DNA of 64,000 bases from Chimonanthus salicifolius (GCA_013350335.1 CM023539.1:35016631-35080630); one strand, 5' to 3'. Positions 23,444 through 36,540 are shown, counted from the first letter of the stretch. The notes: generated by a model from the sequence alone, not told the origin. Numbers and translations: made by a program.

Positions 23444-24327
23444 CTTGTTACATGATAACTAAGTGTTGGTGTCCAGTCCTAATTGTTTCTCTCCTTTTAC
23501 TTGTGTTTGGTTCTACTTTTGTGATTTGCCACTTCATTTCATCACATTATCTACTTATTTAATAATTTAAAATCATCAAAATTTTGAGAGCATAAAAAAT
23601 ATAACTTGATCGATCTTGATAGATCACATGTTCAAGTAAAGAATGAATAGATCCAATGGTGCAGGAGTAATAGCATAAGACTCATGCATAGGTGATCATT
23701 TCATTATATGTAGATTCATCTTTTTATTAATTTGTGTAAATATATTTTACATATAAATGTAAAAGAAATTGCTATATGGTGGGAATAATACATTAAAAAT
23801 ATAAAATTAGAATTAAATTTAATATCAATATGAAGTTTTTAAAATATAAAATATAAATGGTACTTCAATTTGAGTAAAAGTTAAAAAAGGATTATATATG
23901 AGTTAAAAAGTATAAATTATAGAAAAATTAGTAACAAAATTGTAAAATGATGCCAAAAATTATTTATTTGAAATAAATATTTTTCTATCAAATTAATATC
24001 TTATCATATTTTTGAAAATATTAAGGTAATAGTTCATTTTAGTAACAAAATAAAAATGTCAAAGCAAAATTTTATAAAACAATAAAATTTAATACAAAAT
24101 TTTGTTTTGTGTGAGTCATTTTAAATCTGAAGGAAAATTTAAGGATTTTCATGTATACGTATTTTTTTAAAATTTTGGAAAAATATAAAGATAATAATTA
24201 TTTTTTAGAAATAAAAATAAGAAATAACAAAAAATTTAATTTTAGATTAAATAATTATATGAGTTTTTATAAAAATATTTTTTTAATAAATCGACGACTG
24301 GGGTCATTTAGGTACTCGTGTGTATAA
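23444..24327. other. non-coding stretch, no gene seen
   Basis: Extremely AT-rich, especially 23700-24300. No reading frame or element is supported. Confidence 0.4.
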
Positions 24328-24335
24328 GTTACGAA

Positions 24336-24719
24336 CAATGTCACAAATATCGGCGGTATTTTCAAATTTACCGCGTTTTTATCGACAAAATACCATTACC
24401 GCGTTAAAAACGCGTTTTTATCGCCAAACGATAAATTTCCGGTAAATTCCAGATAAAATCGCGTTAAAAACACGATAAACGTTAATAACGCGATAATATC
24501 CCGGTAAATTTTCGGTAAATTCCCGAGAAATTCCCGATAAATTCCCTATACTATTTTTATTTCATTAATTTTTTTATTTATTCTATTTTTTTTATTTTTT
24601 AAATATTATAATTTCAGCGTGATATTCCCGTTAAATTCTCAATAAAAATCTGAGAATTTAAAAATATCCCGTTATTACCAATTGCCGTTAATATCCCGAG
24701 AACGATATTTGTCACTATG
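24336..24719. mobile_element. hAT-type MITE, second family, exact 8-bp TSD
   Basis: The left end is CAATGTCACAAATATCGG. The right end, reverse-complemented, is CATAGTGACAAATATCG. An exact 8-bp target duplication GTTACGAA lies at 24328-24335 and 24720-24727. The 384-bp interior is made of reiterated GGTAAATTCC and CCCGATAAATTCC units and the palindromes CGCGTTAAAAACGCG and CCGCGTTTTTATCG. No coding content. Confidence 0.9.
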
Positions 24720-24739
24720 GTTACGAAATGGATGATTCT

Positions 24740-25190
24740 TCCCTTATCCAACCTCACCCTTTTTCAATGTTGTGGGCTCCTTAATCTTTTATTTCTCACC
24801 ACAAAAGGATGGGGCGTTATTGCCTCTATCATTGAATATAACGGCGTTACTTTTCTTGGCTTACCCTGACACCACGTCAGCTACTTAACTGACGCCGTCA
24901 GGATTGACGAAAGTGACGCCACACCATACTCACAGCCACAACCCCAGAAGCCTCTTTTACGTGGAGAAGTGGATGATAGAATAGGTTACCCTGTAAGTGC
25001 AAGTGGGACCCACTCAACAGTCAATGTCATTCTTCCACGTGGCGCAACTTTTATCCACGTGGCATCGAACTCCGAAACCGACGATCGAGAAAGGCGTGGG
25101 AGCGTGGAGCCGCCGTCGGGCCGACATTGATAAGATCCGAATCAGTACCCTACCCGACTAGAACCACTCAATTCGAAGCTCTTCGCATAT
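24740..25190. promoter_or_regulatory. orphan promoter-like GC-richer island
   Basis: This block stands out from its AT-rich surroundings. It contains two CCACGTGGC G-box/ABRE-like sites (around 25035 and 25056), CACCACGTCAG near 24870, and several CCGTC and ACGCC motifs. A TATATATGAG sequence lies at about 25188. No exon follows on either side within several kilobases that I could recognise. It may be a promoter left from a lost gene, the promoter of a non-coding RNA, or a solo LTR. Confidence 0.35.
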
Positions 25191-27009
25191 ATATGAGTAA
25201 ATAATTCTCATGTATTTTATGAAAATATTTTTTTATAAATTGATTTTATATAAAATATTTAATCAAAGTGTTTTTAATACATTACATGTTCAAATTTATT
25301 TATTTTTAAATAAACTCAATATCGTAATCATTAGTTTATCTCACTTATCTGAAGTTACGTAAATAGGAGATCATTTTAGTATTTAATTAAATGAGTATTT
25401 ATATTTTTGGATAATAAAATAAAAGGCATAAATATATTAATTCAGTTTTTTGTTCGGGTACCATTTTTTTCTAAAAAGAAAATGCTAAATTATTCCTCAA
25501 TCGAGCTAGTATAATTTTCAAAAAACCAAGGCTTGACTATCTAATTGGTGTTGCATGACATAATCTACTACGCTTAGTTTAATCATTGCTATAACAAAAT
25601 TGCATAATTCATAGATGTGAAAATTGCACAAGAAAATGATTTTACTCTTTTTTTTTTACATTTTTGAACTCGAGCGTAATCCAACCTCATAAAATCATCA
25701 ATCATAACTCCACATACAACGAGTTTGGTAGAAAATGATTGTACTTGTTAAAAATATAATAAAATCAAGTTGCTTCTATACAATTCTACTTCAAGCCGTG
25801 GGACCCATTTTGATATTCTAAATCAATGCTTTAAAATTTTAATCATTAATTAAATTATTTTTTATTATGGTTTGATTTAATTATGCTCAACTATAGGCCA
25901 AATGGTTTCGAACTATTTTGAAGTTTGAACAATAGTGTTGTATCATATCATAAAAATATATATTAGATTGTCACATTTAAATATAAATTACTAAAAATAT
26001 CAAGAATTAAAAATCATATAACAACCATGATATTGTAATTCAAAGCAATTAAGATGACATTTTTAGTGATAGAGCGGAAGATAAAAATAAAATAAATAAT
26101 TTGTTTTATTAAAATACCTAACAGTTGTGATTTGAGAGATGGTTGATATCATCAAAATTAAATATTTTCATAAATCATAGATAACCATATAAATATCTTG
26201 TTTGAATTCGATTTTGACTCTTCATAAAATTATCAAATATGTGTGGACAAAGAAATTTGGACACTTTAGTTTTAAAAAATTATATAAATATCTTATTACC
26301 TAATATGGTTATTGGATATTTGGTCCTAACTTCTAACTCAAAAAGTGTACCTTATTGTTGACCCAAAATTTTATTAAAATGGTCCCGACACGAGCACAGA
26401 CTTAAATTGTGGTACCCTACGTAGGATGAGAAGACATTTATTGAAATGACCTTCTTGTTCTTGACCACTTAGGTTGAAATATCAAGCTCATTCATTAAAG
26501 GTTTTGTCATTAAAATAAATAAAAATCTGTCTTACGAACCTATTAAAATAAAATTTTAGTTAATTTTAAATTTTATTAGAATATCTTAGCTGAAATGAGT
26601 CCAATTCAGCCAAAATATTTAAATTATTGTGTTAATTGAAGAGTAGATATGATTACTTTTCAACTGAATGTACTAAAAATGTCGGATTCTTTTAAAATTA
26701 AAATTTGAAATTAAAGTGAGGCTGAATGTGGCCAATAATCTATCTTTGAAAGTGGGAGGTTTTAAGTTCAATTCCTACTCTCTCAAAGAGCCACTCCTCG
26801 TAGTTTTGGTGTGTAGGCTATAGATACAGAGGTTTGCATATGCCATATGAATTAGTTAGGTACTCTAAGAGATCTGAATACCTTGATTTAAAAAAAAAAA
26901 TTGCTTTTCAACATTTTAAAGAAAATTCAAAATCATTTTATATAAATGAAAACTCTGCTCAAAAAAAAAAATTATACATTAACAAAAAAAATGAAAACTC
27001 TGCTCAAGT
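25191..27009. other. non-coding stretch, no gene seen
   Basis: AT-rich DNA. A weak tRNA-like box B (TTTAAGTTCAATTCC) near 26761 suggests a worn SINE. There are no supported genes. Confidence 0.4.
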
Positions 27010-27018
27010 GTTCTACAC

Positions 27019-27313
27019 AGGTAGCGATCTTCCCATAGGCATTTTGTGTAACGAGGCACTAAATTTAGGGTATTGCCCATTTTACCCTTCCTCTGCTGTA
27101 CGAAAACATTTAAAAAGAATTCAGTGATTTGATCAGTAATTCGATTTGTTGTTCTATATAAAAAAATAGTCTCACTTAGATAAATTTCAGTGAGCCGATT
27201 TATATCGCAATGGAAAGGTCAGTGATCCGACAAGCCGATTCGAAGAGCAAAATAGGCAATACAATAAAACCCATGTTGGATTACACAAAACTCCTATGAG
27301 AGGATCGCTACCC
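27019..27313. mobile_element. Mutator-like MITE with exact 9-bp TSD
   Basis: The inverted ends are AGGTAGCGATCTTCCCATAG on the left and GGGTAGCGATCCTCTCATAG reverse-complemented on the right, both continuing to TTTTGTGTAA. They are flanked by the exact 9-bp repeat GTTCTACAC at 27010-27018 and 27314-27322. A 9-bp duplication is the hallmark of Mutator-type elements. Length is 295 bp with no coding content. A rearranged relative lies at 42434-42530. Confidence 0.85.
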
Positions 27314-27322
27314 GTTCTACAC

Positions 27323-28260
27323 GCTTTCAATAGTTTATTGCCTATTTAAGAGTTTTAGGAAACATCTAAATAGATCTATAAAATAGCTCATATTTAAATA
27401 GGACTTGCACATTTGACGGTAAAGTATAATTCATCTTTGAAAAAAAATAAATTAGGATTGATATGATAAAATGAGCTTTAATTAAATAAAATTTAAAATA
27501 TTGATTTCTATTCTCTTAAGTGGCCAATAACTTTAGCAGAGATGTAAAATAGATAATCATAATTTGATATAATTAATAGACTAAATACTAATATAATTGA
27601 GTTGGGTAAGGCCATTGAAACCGACATTTGAACTTTGTTTCTTAAAAGTTACAATCAAATGAGCTGATCAGCTTATAAACTATGCACCTTCAAACACATC
27701 TCTTTCCCTTATTAAATATGAAAATTAGTATATTAACCTATCATTTATTTTATAATTTCAAATTAGTTAATTAAAACTGAATTTTTAATTTGATTGAGTT
27801 AATATTTTATTTTAAAAAAAATTCAAATGAATGACTATATATATAGGATAAGGTCGTATGACTAAAAAGAGTAATGGTATTTTTTTTTGTTTTTTTTCAA
27901 ATCTTTCAACTTTCTATCTAACGTAGTAGGAAATAGAAACAGAAATTTATTAAATCAAAATCCAGTTACTTATCGTGTCCTTACACGAAACTCCCGCTAC
28001 TTCCTCTTCTTCAGGGCCACCCACATTTGCACATGTCAGTGGCTAGTCTGAGGGCAACGGGCATCTGATGTAATCTGAAACGTAGGGGAAATTCTTGGAT
28101 TTATTAAGACCGTCGGATCAAATCTGACAGTCAAGTTGGCTTCCATCGAGGCAGTTAGGAGGAGTTGTGGATGAGCGGAAAGGAGGAACCGGTCTAGGTG
28201 GGCTATGTTACCGTCTGTAGCACGTCCAAAATGGACTTTCACCATCTCGTCTGGTTACAC
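27323..28260. other. non-coding stretch, then upstream region of the telomere-binding-protein gene
   Basis: The first 600 bp are AT-rich with no element. From about 27960 the base composition becomes balanced (CTCCCGCTACTTCCTCTTC, CCGTCGGATCAAATC), as expected for the proximal promoter of the gene that follows. Confidence 0.4.
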
Positions 28261-28270
28261 GCGTCAAAGC

Positions 28271-28277
28271 TATAAAA
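28271..28277 (+). promoter_or_regulatory. probable TATA box of the TRP/TRFL gene
   Basis: TATAAAA lies about 30 bp before a region with 5'-leader character (balanced composition, GAAAGAGAAAG). The coding start is 2.25 kb further on, so the transcript would need a spliced leader. This is positional inference. Confidence 0.45.
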
Positions 28278-28299
28278 TCCTGGGGTTTAAGCCAAAAAC

Positions 28300-30239
28300 T
28301 TAAAACCGGTGGTTTTTCACAGGGTTTTTGTCCTACGGATTTCTCAGAAAGAGAAAGAAATTCTTGAAATTCGATTATCTGAGATCTCTAGCAATTGTCT
28401 TGAATTTTTCCTAAGATTTCCAATCTCTTGTGCGGAATTTGGATCGAGATTTTCCAGAAGAACGGAATTCGAGGAAATCTCAGTTTTCTCGAGCCAAGAT
28501 CGAAGTTCTTGAAGGGAATTGCTCCGTCTTGAGGTGATTCGAGCGAATTACGTCTTTTCCCTTGCCGTAATTCCTCTATTTCGCATGTTTTCTTTCTTTC
28601 TTGTAATTTTCGGTATTTTTTTCCTGTTTTCAATGGAATTTGGCTTTGGATTTGTTGTTTCCATGGTGAATTCGACTTTCGTTGGGTCCGATCTGAGTTT
28701 TTTCTTGACTTTTCCTCTTGGAAGAAGGAATTGATTCCAAAATTTAAAGAACTTCGGTTTCGATCTCCATTGGGGTTGATCGAAGTTCTTTTCCTTGAAA
28801 TCCTTTTAAAGAATATTTAGATCCGGTCGTTGTTCAAGAAAGAGATACGATCATTGAATTATGTGTCCATCGATATCTCCAATTATGGGGTTTTGATATC
28901 CAGAAACCCTTTTAAATTCAATTGTATGGGAATTTTGATTGATGGCGAACACAGTTTCTTTCTTTTTTAAATTCCCTTATACGTTTACCAAAATATTTTT
29001 ATTATCTTTCTGACGAGGGTTTTGTGGGTTTCATATGTTTTTCTTGTTTGAGAAAGGAAAATCAATTTCGTCTTTCAAGAAAAAGAAAATTAATCTCTCT
29101 TCCCTTGCTTGAATTTGTAGAACCTATTAGAAAGATTCTTTCATATTTTGTGGATTCGATCCTGCTGATGATGGGTTAATCCAACGTTCCTAGCTGCATT
29201 CAACATTAACTTTGAATCTTTTATTGGAGATCTAATTGATTTGGTTAATTTCCTGTATCTTAGAAAGGGTTTATTGATGCTTGAGAATTTCAACTGTTAT
29301 CAGTTATGAATTATGACGTGGTATATATGTCCATGAAACTTACTTAATCTCCCTATGATTTTTGTATCTTTATTTGATGACTTCTGTCGTTGGCAATCAT
29401 GTATTTCACTTGCTTTTATAATTTCTATTCCTTCTCATGTTCATTTTATAGATCATATGGATCTAAAGAAGCCATCATGAATTGTAATTTTACCCCATTA
29501 TGATTTGGGTTTTTTCATGATTGTCGTTAACAGTTATTGATCTTCTTAAATTGAACTAATGCCTTTAATGTATTTGATGTTTTTAGTTCTGTGCTGTCTT
29601 TTTAGGATTTTTTGGAAGCGACTAAGTAGCTAAAACAATACTTTACACTTTGGCCATGGATGGCTTCATTTTAATTCATTTTGATGAAATCATTTTCTTT
29701 CAAATTGAATTTTCAATTTAAAATTCCATTCATGATTCTCTCTGGTTTATCAGGACATGGCTTTGCCTAGAACATTGTAGTCAAAGGCATGCTTACCAGG
29801 GGACTAGACTCATTGCCTTGCCTAACTCTAAAGACTTACCTTAATGAAATCCAGTCTTTTTTATTCTGTAATACACCAATTTTTTAGTTTATTATAATGA
29901 CAAGTATGTATTCTAGTCTCAACATTTTTATTAGCTGTGAAACTTGATTAGAAACTCTAGTGAACCTTAGTACATATGATTGTTTATAATGTTTACATTA
30001 TTTATGTTTATATAATACATTTGGAAGCCTCCATTGTCTACACGTTGGTGCTTTGGATGAACAACGTTGTATTTTGTCTATATTGGTATCATGAAGATAC
30101 ATTTATATTTTGAATATGAAAAAGTGTACTGTAGCAAATTAGGCTCGCGCTTAGGTTTGTGCCTTTGTCCACCAATTGGTGCCTTGACTCCTACTTGCAC
30201 CTGGACTAATTTGATCTAGACAAGGCTTTATTTTTTCAG

Positions 30240-30273
<34 letters not shown>

Positions 30274-30525
30274 TATATATTTTTTTTGTTTTATAAATTT
30301 TAGTATTTGTCACTTAATACATACAAAGAGGCCTTTGTTTCTCTCAAATCAATTGTTTGGTCATTCTGAACTTTACCAGTGTTTATATAGGAATCACGTG
30401 GCAAATCAGTGGGCACTGCATTGAACCAATCACGGAGAATATTCCATTTGAAGCGGGTTAATGGCTCTGATGATTCTGTTTCTTAATTATCATTGAGTTT
30501 TCTTATTTGCATGCTTCTCGAAGAT
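28300..30525 (+). other. probable 5' leader and leader intron of the TRP/TRFL gene
   Basis: About 28300-28530 looks like a transcribed leader: mixed composition with GAAAGAGAAAGAAA and many GAATTC-like stretches. A possible donor is at GAG/GTGATT near 28533. From there to 30525 the sequence is T-rich and intron-like. Short open frames in the leader are not conserved-looking. The exact splice sites before the ATG cannot be fixed by eye. Confidence 0.45.
30238..30275. repeat. (AT)n microsatellite
   Basis: Alternating AT/TA runs with a single G interruption lie in the probable leader intron of the TRP/TRFL gene. Confidence 0.85.
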
Positions 30526-33500
30526 ATGGTGTTGCAGAAGAGAATAGACTATGGATTCAATGGTTACCAAGTTCCTGTCATACCACGTGCTTTAAGATCA
30601 GCTAGGGTAAGTTTTCATCTTATCTGATATTGATTATTGACCCGTTCTTTGAGTTTCATCTTAAATCTTTTCTTTTACTCTCTATCAGCGGAGGCGTTCA
30701 TTTGGAAAGAAAGTTGAAGATAGTCAGATGTATGCTTTTGAGTTACTGGCTACTGTAGCTGGTGAGTTGTTGCTCGAGAAAGAGAGTTCTGCTCCCAGTA
30801 ATGTGTCAGCTGGAAGGGTTCAGTTCCCTATTGGAAGAGATTCCATTAAACAGGAAGAACATGATGAAAAGAAACAATTTAAACAAGAAACATGTGATCA
30901 AGGAAGCTGTGATGAGAGTGCATCTGTCTTTACACTTGGTTCACAGAGACATGGCTGTGACTATGCTTATAAGGAATACTCCCACGTTGAAGAGGATTCA
31001 ACTCGAAGACTTGCTTCTGTAGTAACAAAGTCTGAGACACCAGAGAACATTTCTTGTGCTGCTGAGTCAGTGATTGGTGAGAGCAAGAAGGAGCATGGAA
31101 ATTTTCCTTGCACAATCCATGAAAAGTTCCATGTAGAAAGGGGCTCCCCTGGTTGTGCAGAGTCATATGATGGCAAAATGGAGGATGAAATCAAGAGACA
31201 GCGGCAGGTGGAACAAAAAAGGACTGGAAGCATGAGGAGTAGAGCTGTGTCAGAAATGTTCAACCTGGAGGATCCAATGGAAACAGATATCAAGCCTTCT
31301 GCATTAGTTAGTTCAGATAGTAGTGTTGAGGTACATATGTATGGTAGTCACAATCCTTGTAGTTTATTCACCAGGTGTCGAGATGATGACAAACTAGTTA
31401 GTAGAGATGATGATGAAAACTCTTCTGGGTGCACCCAACGTAGCACCTCAACCTTGAAATCATGCCGATCTCCACACTTTGGAGATAGAAAGATCAGAAA
31501 ATTGATGGCCTCGAAATACTGGAAAGAAGCTCCTTCAATGTTGAAGCTCGTGGAACAAACTAATTCTGGTATGGAAATATTGGTATTTTACTTTTATCAA
31601 CTTATGTCTTTTGATTTTCCTATGATTTTCCAATAGTCTTGTTGATCAATAACTTGTTTACTGAATAACATCTGAATGATTTGACCTTTCTATTGATGAT
31701 GTTTCAGAATTGGAAACAAGTCCTGTTTCCCACATTAGGAGAACATGCTACACACGCCAAAGGACTCAAAGGTGTTCTTTTAAGAGGAGAAAGCTGTATG
31801 AGCGCATCTCAGTATCAACACCTGATCGGAGTGTTAGCGGTGAAGTTTCTAATTCACCTGAAAAGGGTATCAGTGGAGAAGAAACTTGTCAAGGTGCAAC
31901 CATTCACTGGGGTATGTTTTTGTTGATGTCTTTTCTCTTTTCCTGTCACAACATTAGATGTATTCCTAAAATACAGATATTCTGTTGCAGCGAGCAGGTC
32001 ATCATCCTCTATGGTAGGTCACAGATCATCTTTGGAACCCAGGGACTCCCACGGTATGTTACTCTTCTTGATTAATATATATATATATATTTTTTTTTGA
32101 GTTTTTGTATATTGTTTAGCATTTGTAACCAAGGGCTAATAAGTTCTGATTCTTTTTTTCCTTGCACAGTGAAACTCAAAATCAAGTCCTTCCGGGTGCC
32201 AGAGCTCTTCATTGAGATCCCTGAAACTGCAACAATTGGTTCTCTGAAGGTACACGAGTTTTTCCTCTCTTTCTTTGCACATAAAGATTACTATTTGCAA
32301 GCACTGCAAAGATGCCTCATTCCATCAACGTTTACTTTAATTGCATGCCATGTTTAGTTTCTCCAATTCCTGCCTGAATCTATACACAAAGTTAATCTAT
32401 AGACATCCTTTTTTCTACAATTGGAGTAGCCGAATGCTTAGGGGTGATCACATAAAACTTGATGAAGACTTTTCTAACAAGTTTCAAGATCAAACTTTTG
32501 GCAGATGTGTACTGCTCTATATAATGGACAAGAATCAGTGATTGCTGAAAACAGATAATTGATGTGTCCTTTTTTCTAATTTTTTGGAAGGTATTGATGT
32601 GTCTTTTATTAGTTTGTCATCCTACTTGTCCCCTGTTACTTATTCAACAGTCAAGGCACGTTTTTTGAAGATTTAAAGGAACTAAAACTTCACTGTATTC
32701 TGTGAAGAACAAACCATGATTTCAGAACTTCTTTTCTTTTATTTTCTGTGTCTTTTTTTTAATACATGAACTTTTGATATCCACCTTGGATGGGTTTTGG
32801 TACAGTTGGAAACAATTAATGCTGTGGGTGATAAAGACTCCACTTATTCCAAGCCTACAGCATTTTGTGACTGCTTAGCTTTCTTGCTTTTTACATTCCA
32901 GCATATCCTCCTTGCTTCTGCTGTTCTGATCACTTATTGGTTCCCATTGCTGGGGTGGCAACCTCAGATGCCGAGGGCTGTGTTGTCTTCTATGTTGCAC
33001 AGACTTGTCAAGATGTGAGATGCACCTATGTTGGGCACTGGCAGCTATATTGTGGACATACGCACCTCTTCATGGACTCTTCTAGAGTTCTACTACTTCC
33101 TAACATTGTTCTCCAAGATGGCTAAAACATTGGAATGCTTTTCTCCTATTAAAACGTAATCAGGATATTGATGTATTTGTCACTTAATTGTTTAAAGTAA
33201 TTCTATTAGTATTATTTTCACACTTTAATTTTATTTTAAAAAAATTACATTTAAGTGTGGTGCCATGTCCTGTGTTCTGTTTTTTATTTTTTCTTAGTCC
33301 AATAGGGGAGGCCCAACACCTCACACCCCTGTTAGATTGTGACACTTGCACCCATATGTATGCCACTTGGATTATCTTGAATACGTGCTGAATGAAACAT
33401 TTTAATTTTTTATTACTTTTTAACTGTATGTGCTGTTTGTTTGAAAGCAGAGGACAGTTATGGAAGCAGTGACTGCTGTACTTGGTGGTGGTCTTCGAGT

Positions 33501-36234
33501 TGGTGTCCTCCTTCAGGGAAAGAAGCTACGAGATGACAACGAGACTCTTCTCCAGACTGGAATTTCTCATGATGATAGTTTGGGATTTACACTGGAGCCG
33601 ACCACCCCTGTGAATCCTCCTGCACCTCGGTGCCCTGAAGATTCTCAATGTATGCTCCCTTGTGATACAAATCAGCAAAAATCAAGGTACAAGCAGAAAA
33701 CCAAGCGTCTAATTAGATACTAATGGTTGACTGGAAAATTAGTTTAGTTTATTCACTCAAATTTTCTCAAAATCTTTTGCCGTTTTTCATGGATGTGTCA
33801 TTTAAATAGTTCCTAAGATCTGAATTCTCATGGTCTTTCCTATAAATATAGTTTCATTGTAGGATCAATTCTTTGTCATCATTGTCAAAGTCATTTCTTT
33901 TATCTATGTAAGGTTGGTTATAATAATTGGATTTGGGGAAGTGTCATCAATGGGCTGACTGCCAACTTGCCAACTGTGTTACAGTCTGAATGTCAAAATT
34001 CAAATTTTGGACGACTCCTGTTCAATAGGCTGACCATGTGTACAGATAAATAAATAAATAAAATTTTAAAAATTCTGGTCAGTTCTTACACAATCCAACA
34101 GTCAATTTGGACAAGAAATTATCTCATTCACCTAAGAACTTCTGGATATAAAAATGTTTCCTCAAATATATTCTTGTTTTACTGAAAACATTTCATGTTA
34201 AATTGTGTCAGGTATCGACCAGTTCCTGCATCAGATTTAGGTATGTCTGAGGCAGCTCCTGAAACTCCTGGGCTCTCAATAATTGGCTCAAGTAACCACG
34301 TTGAAGGTGATCATGATTCAGTACACTTTCATCCCAATGTGTCAATGGAGAAAGCAACGCCAGATTCCAAAGCACTGGTTGCCATTCCGGCCATGAATGC
34401 AGAAGCATTGGCTGTTGTTCCGTTGGACAAGAAATCAAAGAGGACTGACCTTGTCCAGCGCCGCATCAGGAGACCCTTCTCTGTTTCAGAAGTGGAGGCA
34501 CTTGTTCAGGCAGTTGAGAAGCTTGGCACTGGAAGGTATGTTCCAAGTATCATTGAATTCAACCATGTTTACCTGTGCATCTTATATTCCATTTAAGCAC
34601 TACAACTTGTATGTGGAAGATCTGGCAATCCAGTTTTCACTATTTCACGTCTGAATTGGCATGCCCATTGATTTGCAAAAGCTATATCCCATAAATAAGA
34701 AATAAAATTAGCCAATGATATGTACTGTTCAATCAAGCATTTGCTTGATGTAACAATTAACTGTAGATGTAGCCTCTTGGTGAATCACATGGTTATAGTG
34801 GGCACCATGCTGGAAGTTATCATGCCAAAAGTCTCCCCCAATTGGACATTTTGGGTCCCAACTTTCTGTTAGGCCCCTGTTGTATGTCAATTATACTAAT
34901 GGTGAGACTCTCATACTGAGTGGATTCCTTCCATTACGGGAGCTGGTTGTGGGATTGAGTTGAGTACCTTACATTAAAAGAATGTTGTTCATCATTTTAT
35001 TTGTTTTTGTTATATAGATCAGGATTATATGATAGGAAAAATATTGTGGTATGGTCTCATGAGATCAATGACTTGAAGTAAACATCAAGTTTATGAGCTA
35101 AGATTTTTTTTTTTTTTGGTATTTTCAGAAAGAAAAAAATGATGAAATCCTCATGTTGCTTAGACATCATATCTGGTTCTTTATTGTGCAGGTGGCGTGA
35201 TGTGAAACTGCGGGCTTTTGAAAATGCAAAGCATCGGACGTATGTTGACTTGAAGGTAAGGCAATCTGTTAACAATTTTTACGATCATGCCTTTTGTATT
35301 CCATTTGCCTGCTACCTGAAGACTGCTAACCTCCAACAGAGGGCAGAATTGTACCAGGAGCAGATTTTAATGTTTAAATGTGCAATTTTTAAACACATGG
35401 GTGGGTTTTCGGTAATAGATCATTGTAACCATCATCATGTCCAGCTGGGTCAGTGGGCCCACCTATATGTCATAACTCAATCAAGATTAGGGTGAGGCTG
35501 AACATAAGAAAGTGTGGTCGTGTTGTCATTTTGAGACAATCTTAGTTGTAATTTTCCTTTTAGTGGGAAAGTTATGGCAGTTCCAATTTGATCTTACCCA
35601 TGGAGTTTCCAAATGAAACTCAGCAGTGCACGACATCAGCTGCACTTGCAAGTTTAGAGGATATGATCATTTGGAATAACGAGTTTCATTTTCTTGACTT
35701 TATTAAACACGTGTTTGCTTGGTGAGTGCACGAAATCTAGATAATGACCTCTGTACCCTGTAAATTAAGCCGCCACATCCTTTACCTGATGTGTCGTGTT
35801 TCCTTTGTTTGGTAGTTGGCAGTAAATGCTTGGAATACAAGCAATCGGAAGATACTGATCCATGGTGGTGGGACCCACCATTTTTGTTTGCTTGCTTGCT
35901 TGCTTTTGTTTTTGTGTGTGTGGAGTGCGATATAGTCCACCACCACCCTTACCCTTCACTATGTTTTTATTTATTTATTCTTAACCTCCTGTGGATACAA
36001 ATATAAATTGATTTTGTTTGGTGTTGAGTTTCACTGATTAGTTGCAAACATGTTTTGTAGGATAAGTGGAAGACGCTGGTGCACACGGCAAGAATATCTC
36101 CTCAGCAAAGGAGAGGAGAGCCTGTCCCTCAAGAGCTCTTGGACAGGGTTTTATCTGCCCATTCATATTGGTCTGAGCATCCAAGCAAGCAGCATATCAA
36201 ACATCAGCACCCAGAGCCTTGCCTGCTCCACTGA
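30526..36234 (+). CDS. TRP/TRFL-type telomere repeat-binding protein, nine coding exons
   Basis: The coding exons are 30526-30606, 30689-31568, 31708-31911, 31991-32053, 32170-32249, 33451-33686, 34212-34535, 35192-35255 and 36061-36234. All junctions are GT..AG and in phase, totalling 2106 bp or 701 residues. The start MVLQKRIDYGFNGYQVPVIP is the typical opening of plant TRP/TRFL proteins. Residues about 410-500 (VKLKIKSFRVPELFIEIPET, then VLLQGKKLRDDNETLLQTGI) form the central ubiquitin-like fold. From residue 598 (RRIRRPFSVSEVEALVQAVE) comes the C-terminal Myb domain. Its telobox VDLKDKW spans the exon 8/9 junction, followed by the plant-specific extension (KTLVHTARISPQQRRGEPVP). Such proteins bind TTTAGGG double-stranded repeats in the nucleus, and some act as telobox-binding regulators. 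Nothing is broken. The exact paralogue (TRP1, TBP1 or TRFL number) cannot be told by eye. Confidence 0.93.
32250..33450 (+). other. large intron between the two halves of the ubiquitin-like domain
   Basis: This is a 1.2-kb GT..AG intron splitting the ubiquitin-like domain after IGSLK. Several open frames of 60-90 codons occur in it but are intronic noise without recognisable product. No obvious transposon was identified inside. Confidence 0.7.
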
Positions 36235-36540
36235 TTAAAGAAGGAAGGGGGGAGATGATGAGAGACGACGATGCCTACACCCGCTCGGCTCAAATTCATA
36301 GGCCAACGTGTTAAAAAAAAAAAAAGAAGAAAAAGAAAATTCTGACGACATTTTTATGTAATATTCTTACAGTATGATTCTTAGCCAAATTCCTTTCCTC
36401 TGTGTTATTAATCTGGAAGGAGAGGGTGGCGCTTGTACTTATACATGATGATGATGACGATGATGATGGATGGAAGGAATAAGGGGGGCATGCTAACGCA
36501 ATTTGTGTAATTCATTCTTCTTTCTGACGTTGTTCATTGA
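36235..36540 (+). other. probable 3' UTR of the TRP/TRFL gene
   Basis: The sequence is purine-rich after the TGA at 36232-36234, with an A-run at 36312 and a GATGATGATGACGATGATGATGG microsatellite-like stretch near 36450. A polyadenylation site could not be fixed; the AT-rich shift after about 36540 suggests the transcript ends before there. Confidence 0.45.

Noticed and set aside
26834..27127. 97-codon open frame
   Set aside because: Low-complexity Lys/Asn-rich sequence that runs into the Mutator-like MITE; chance open frame.
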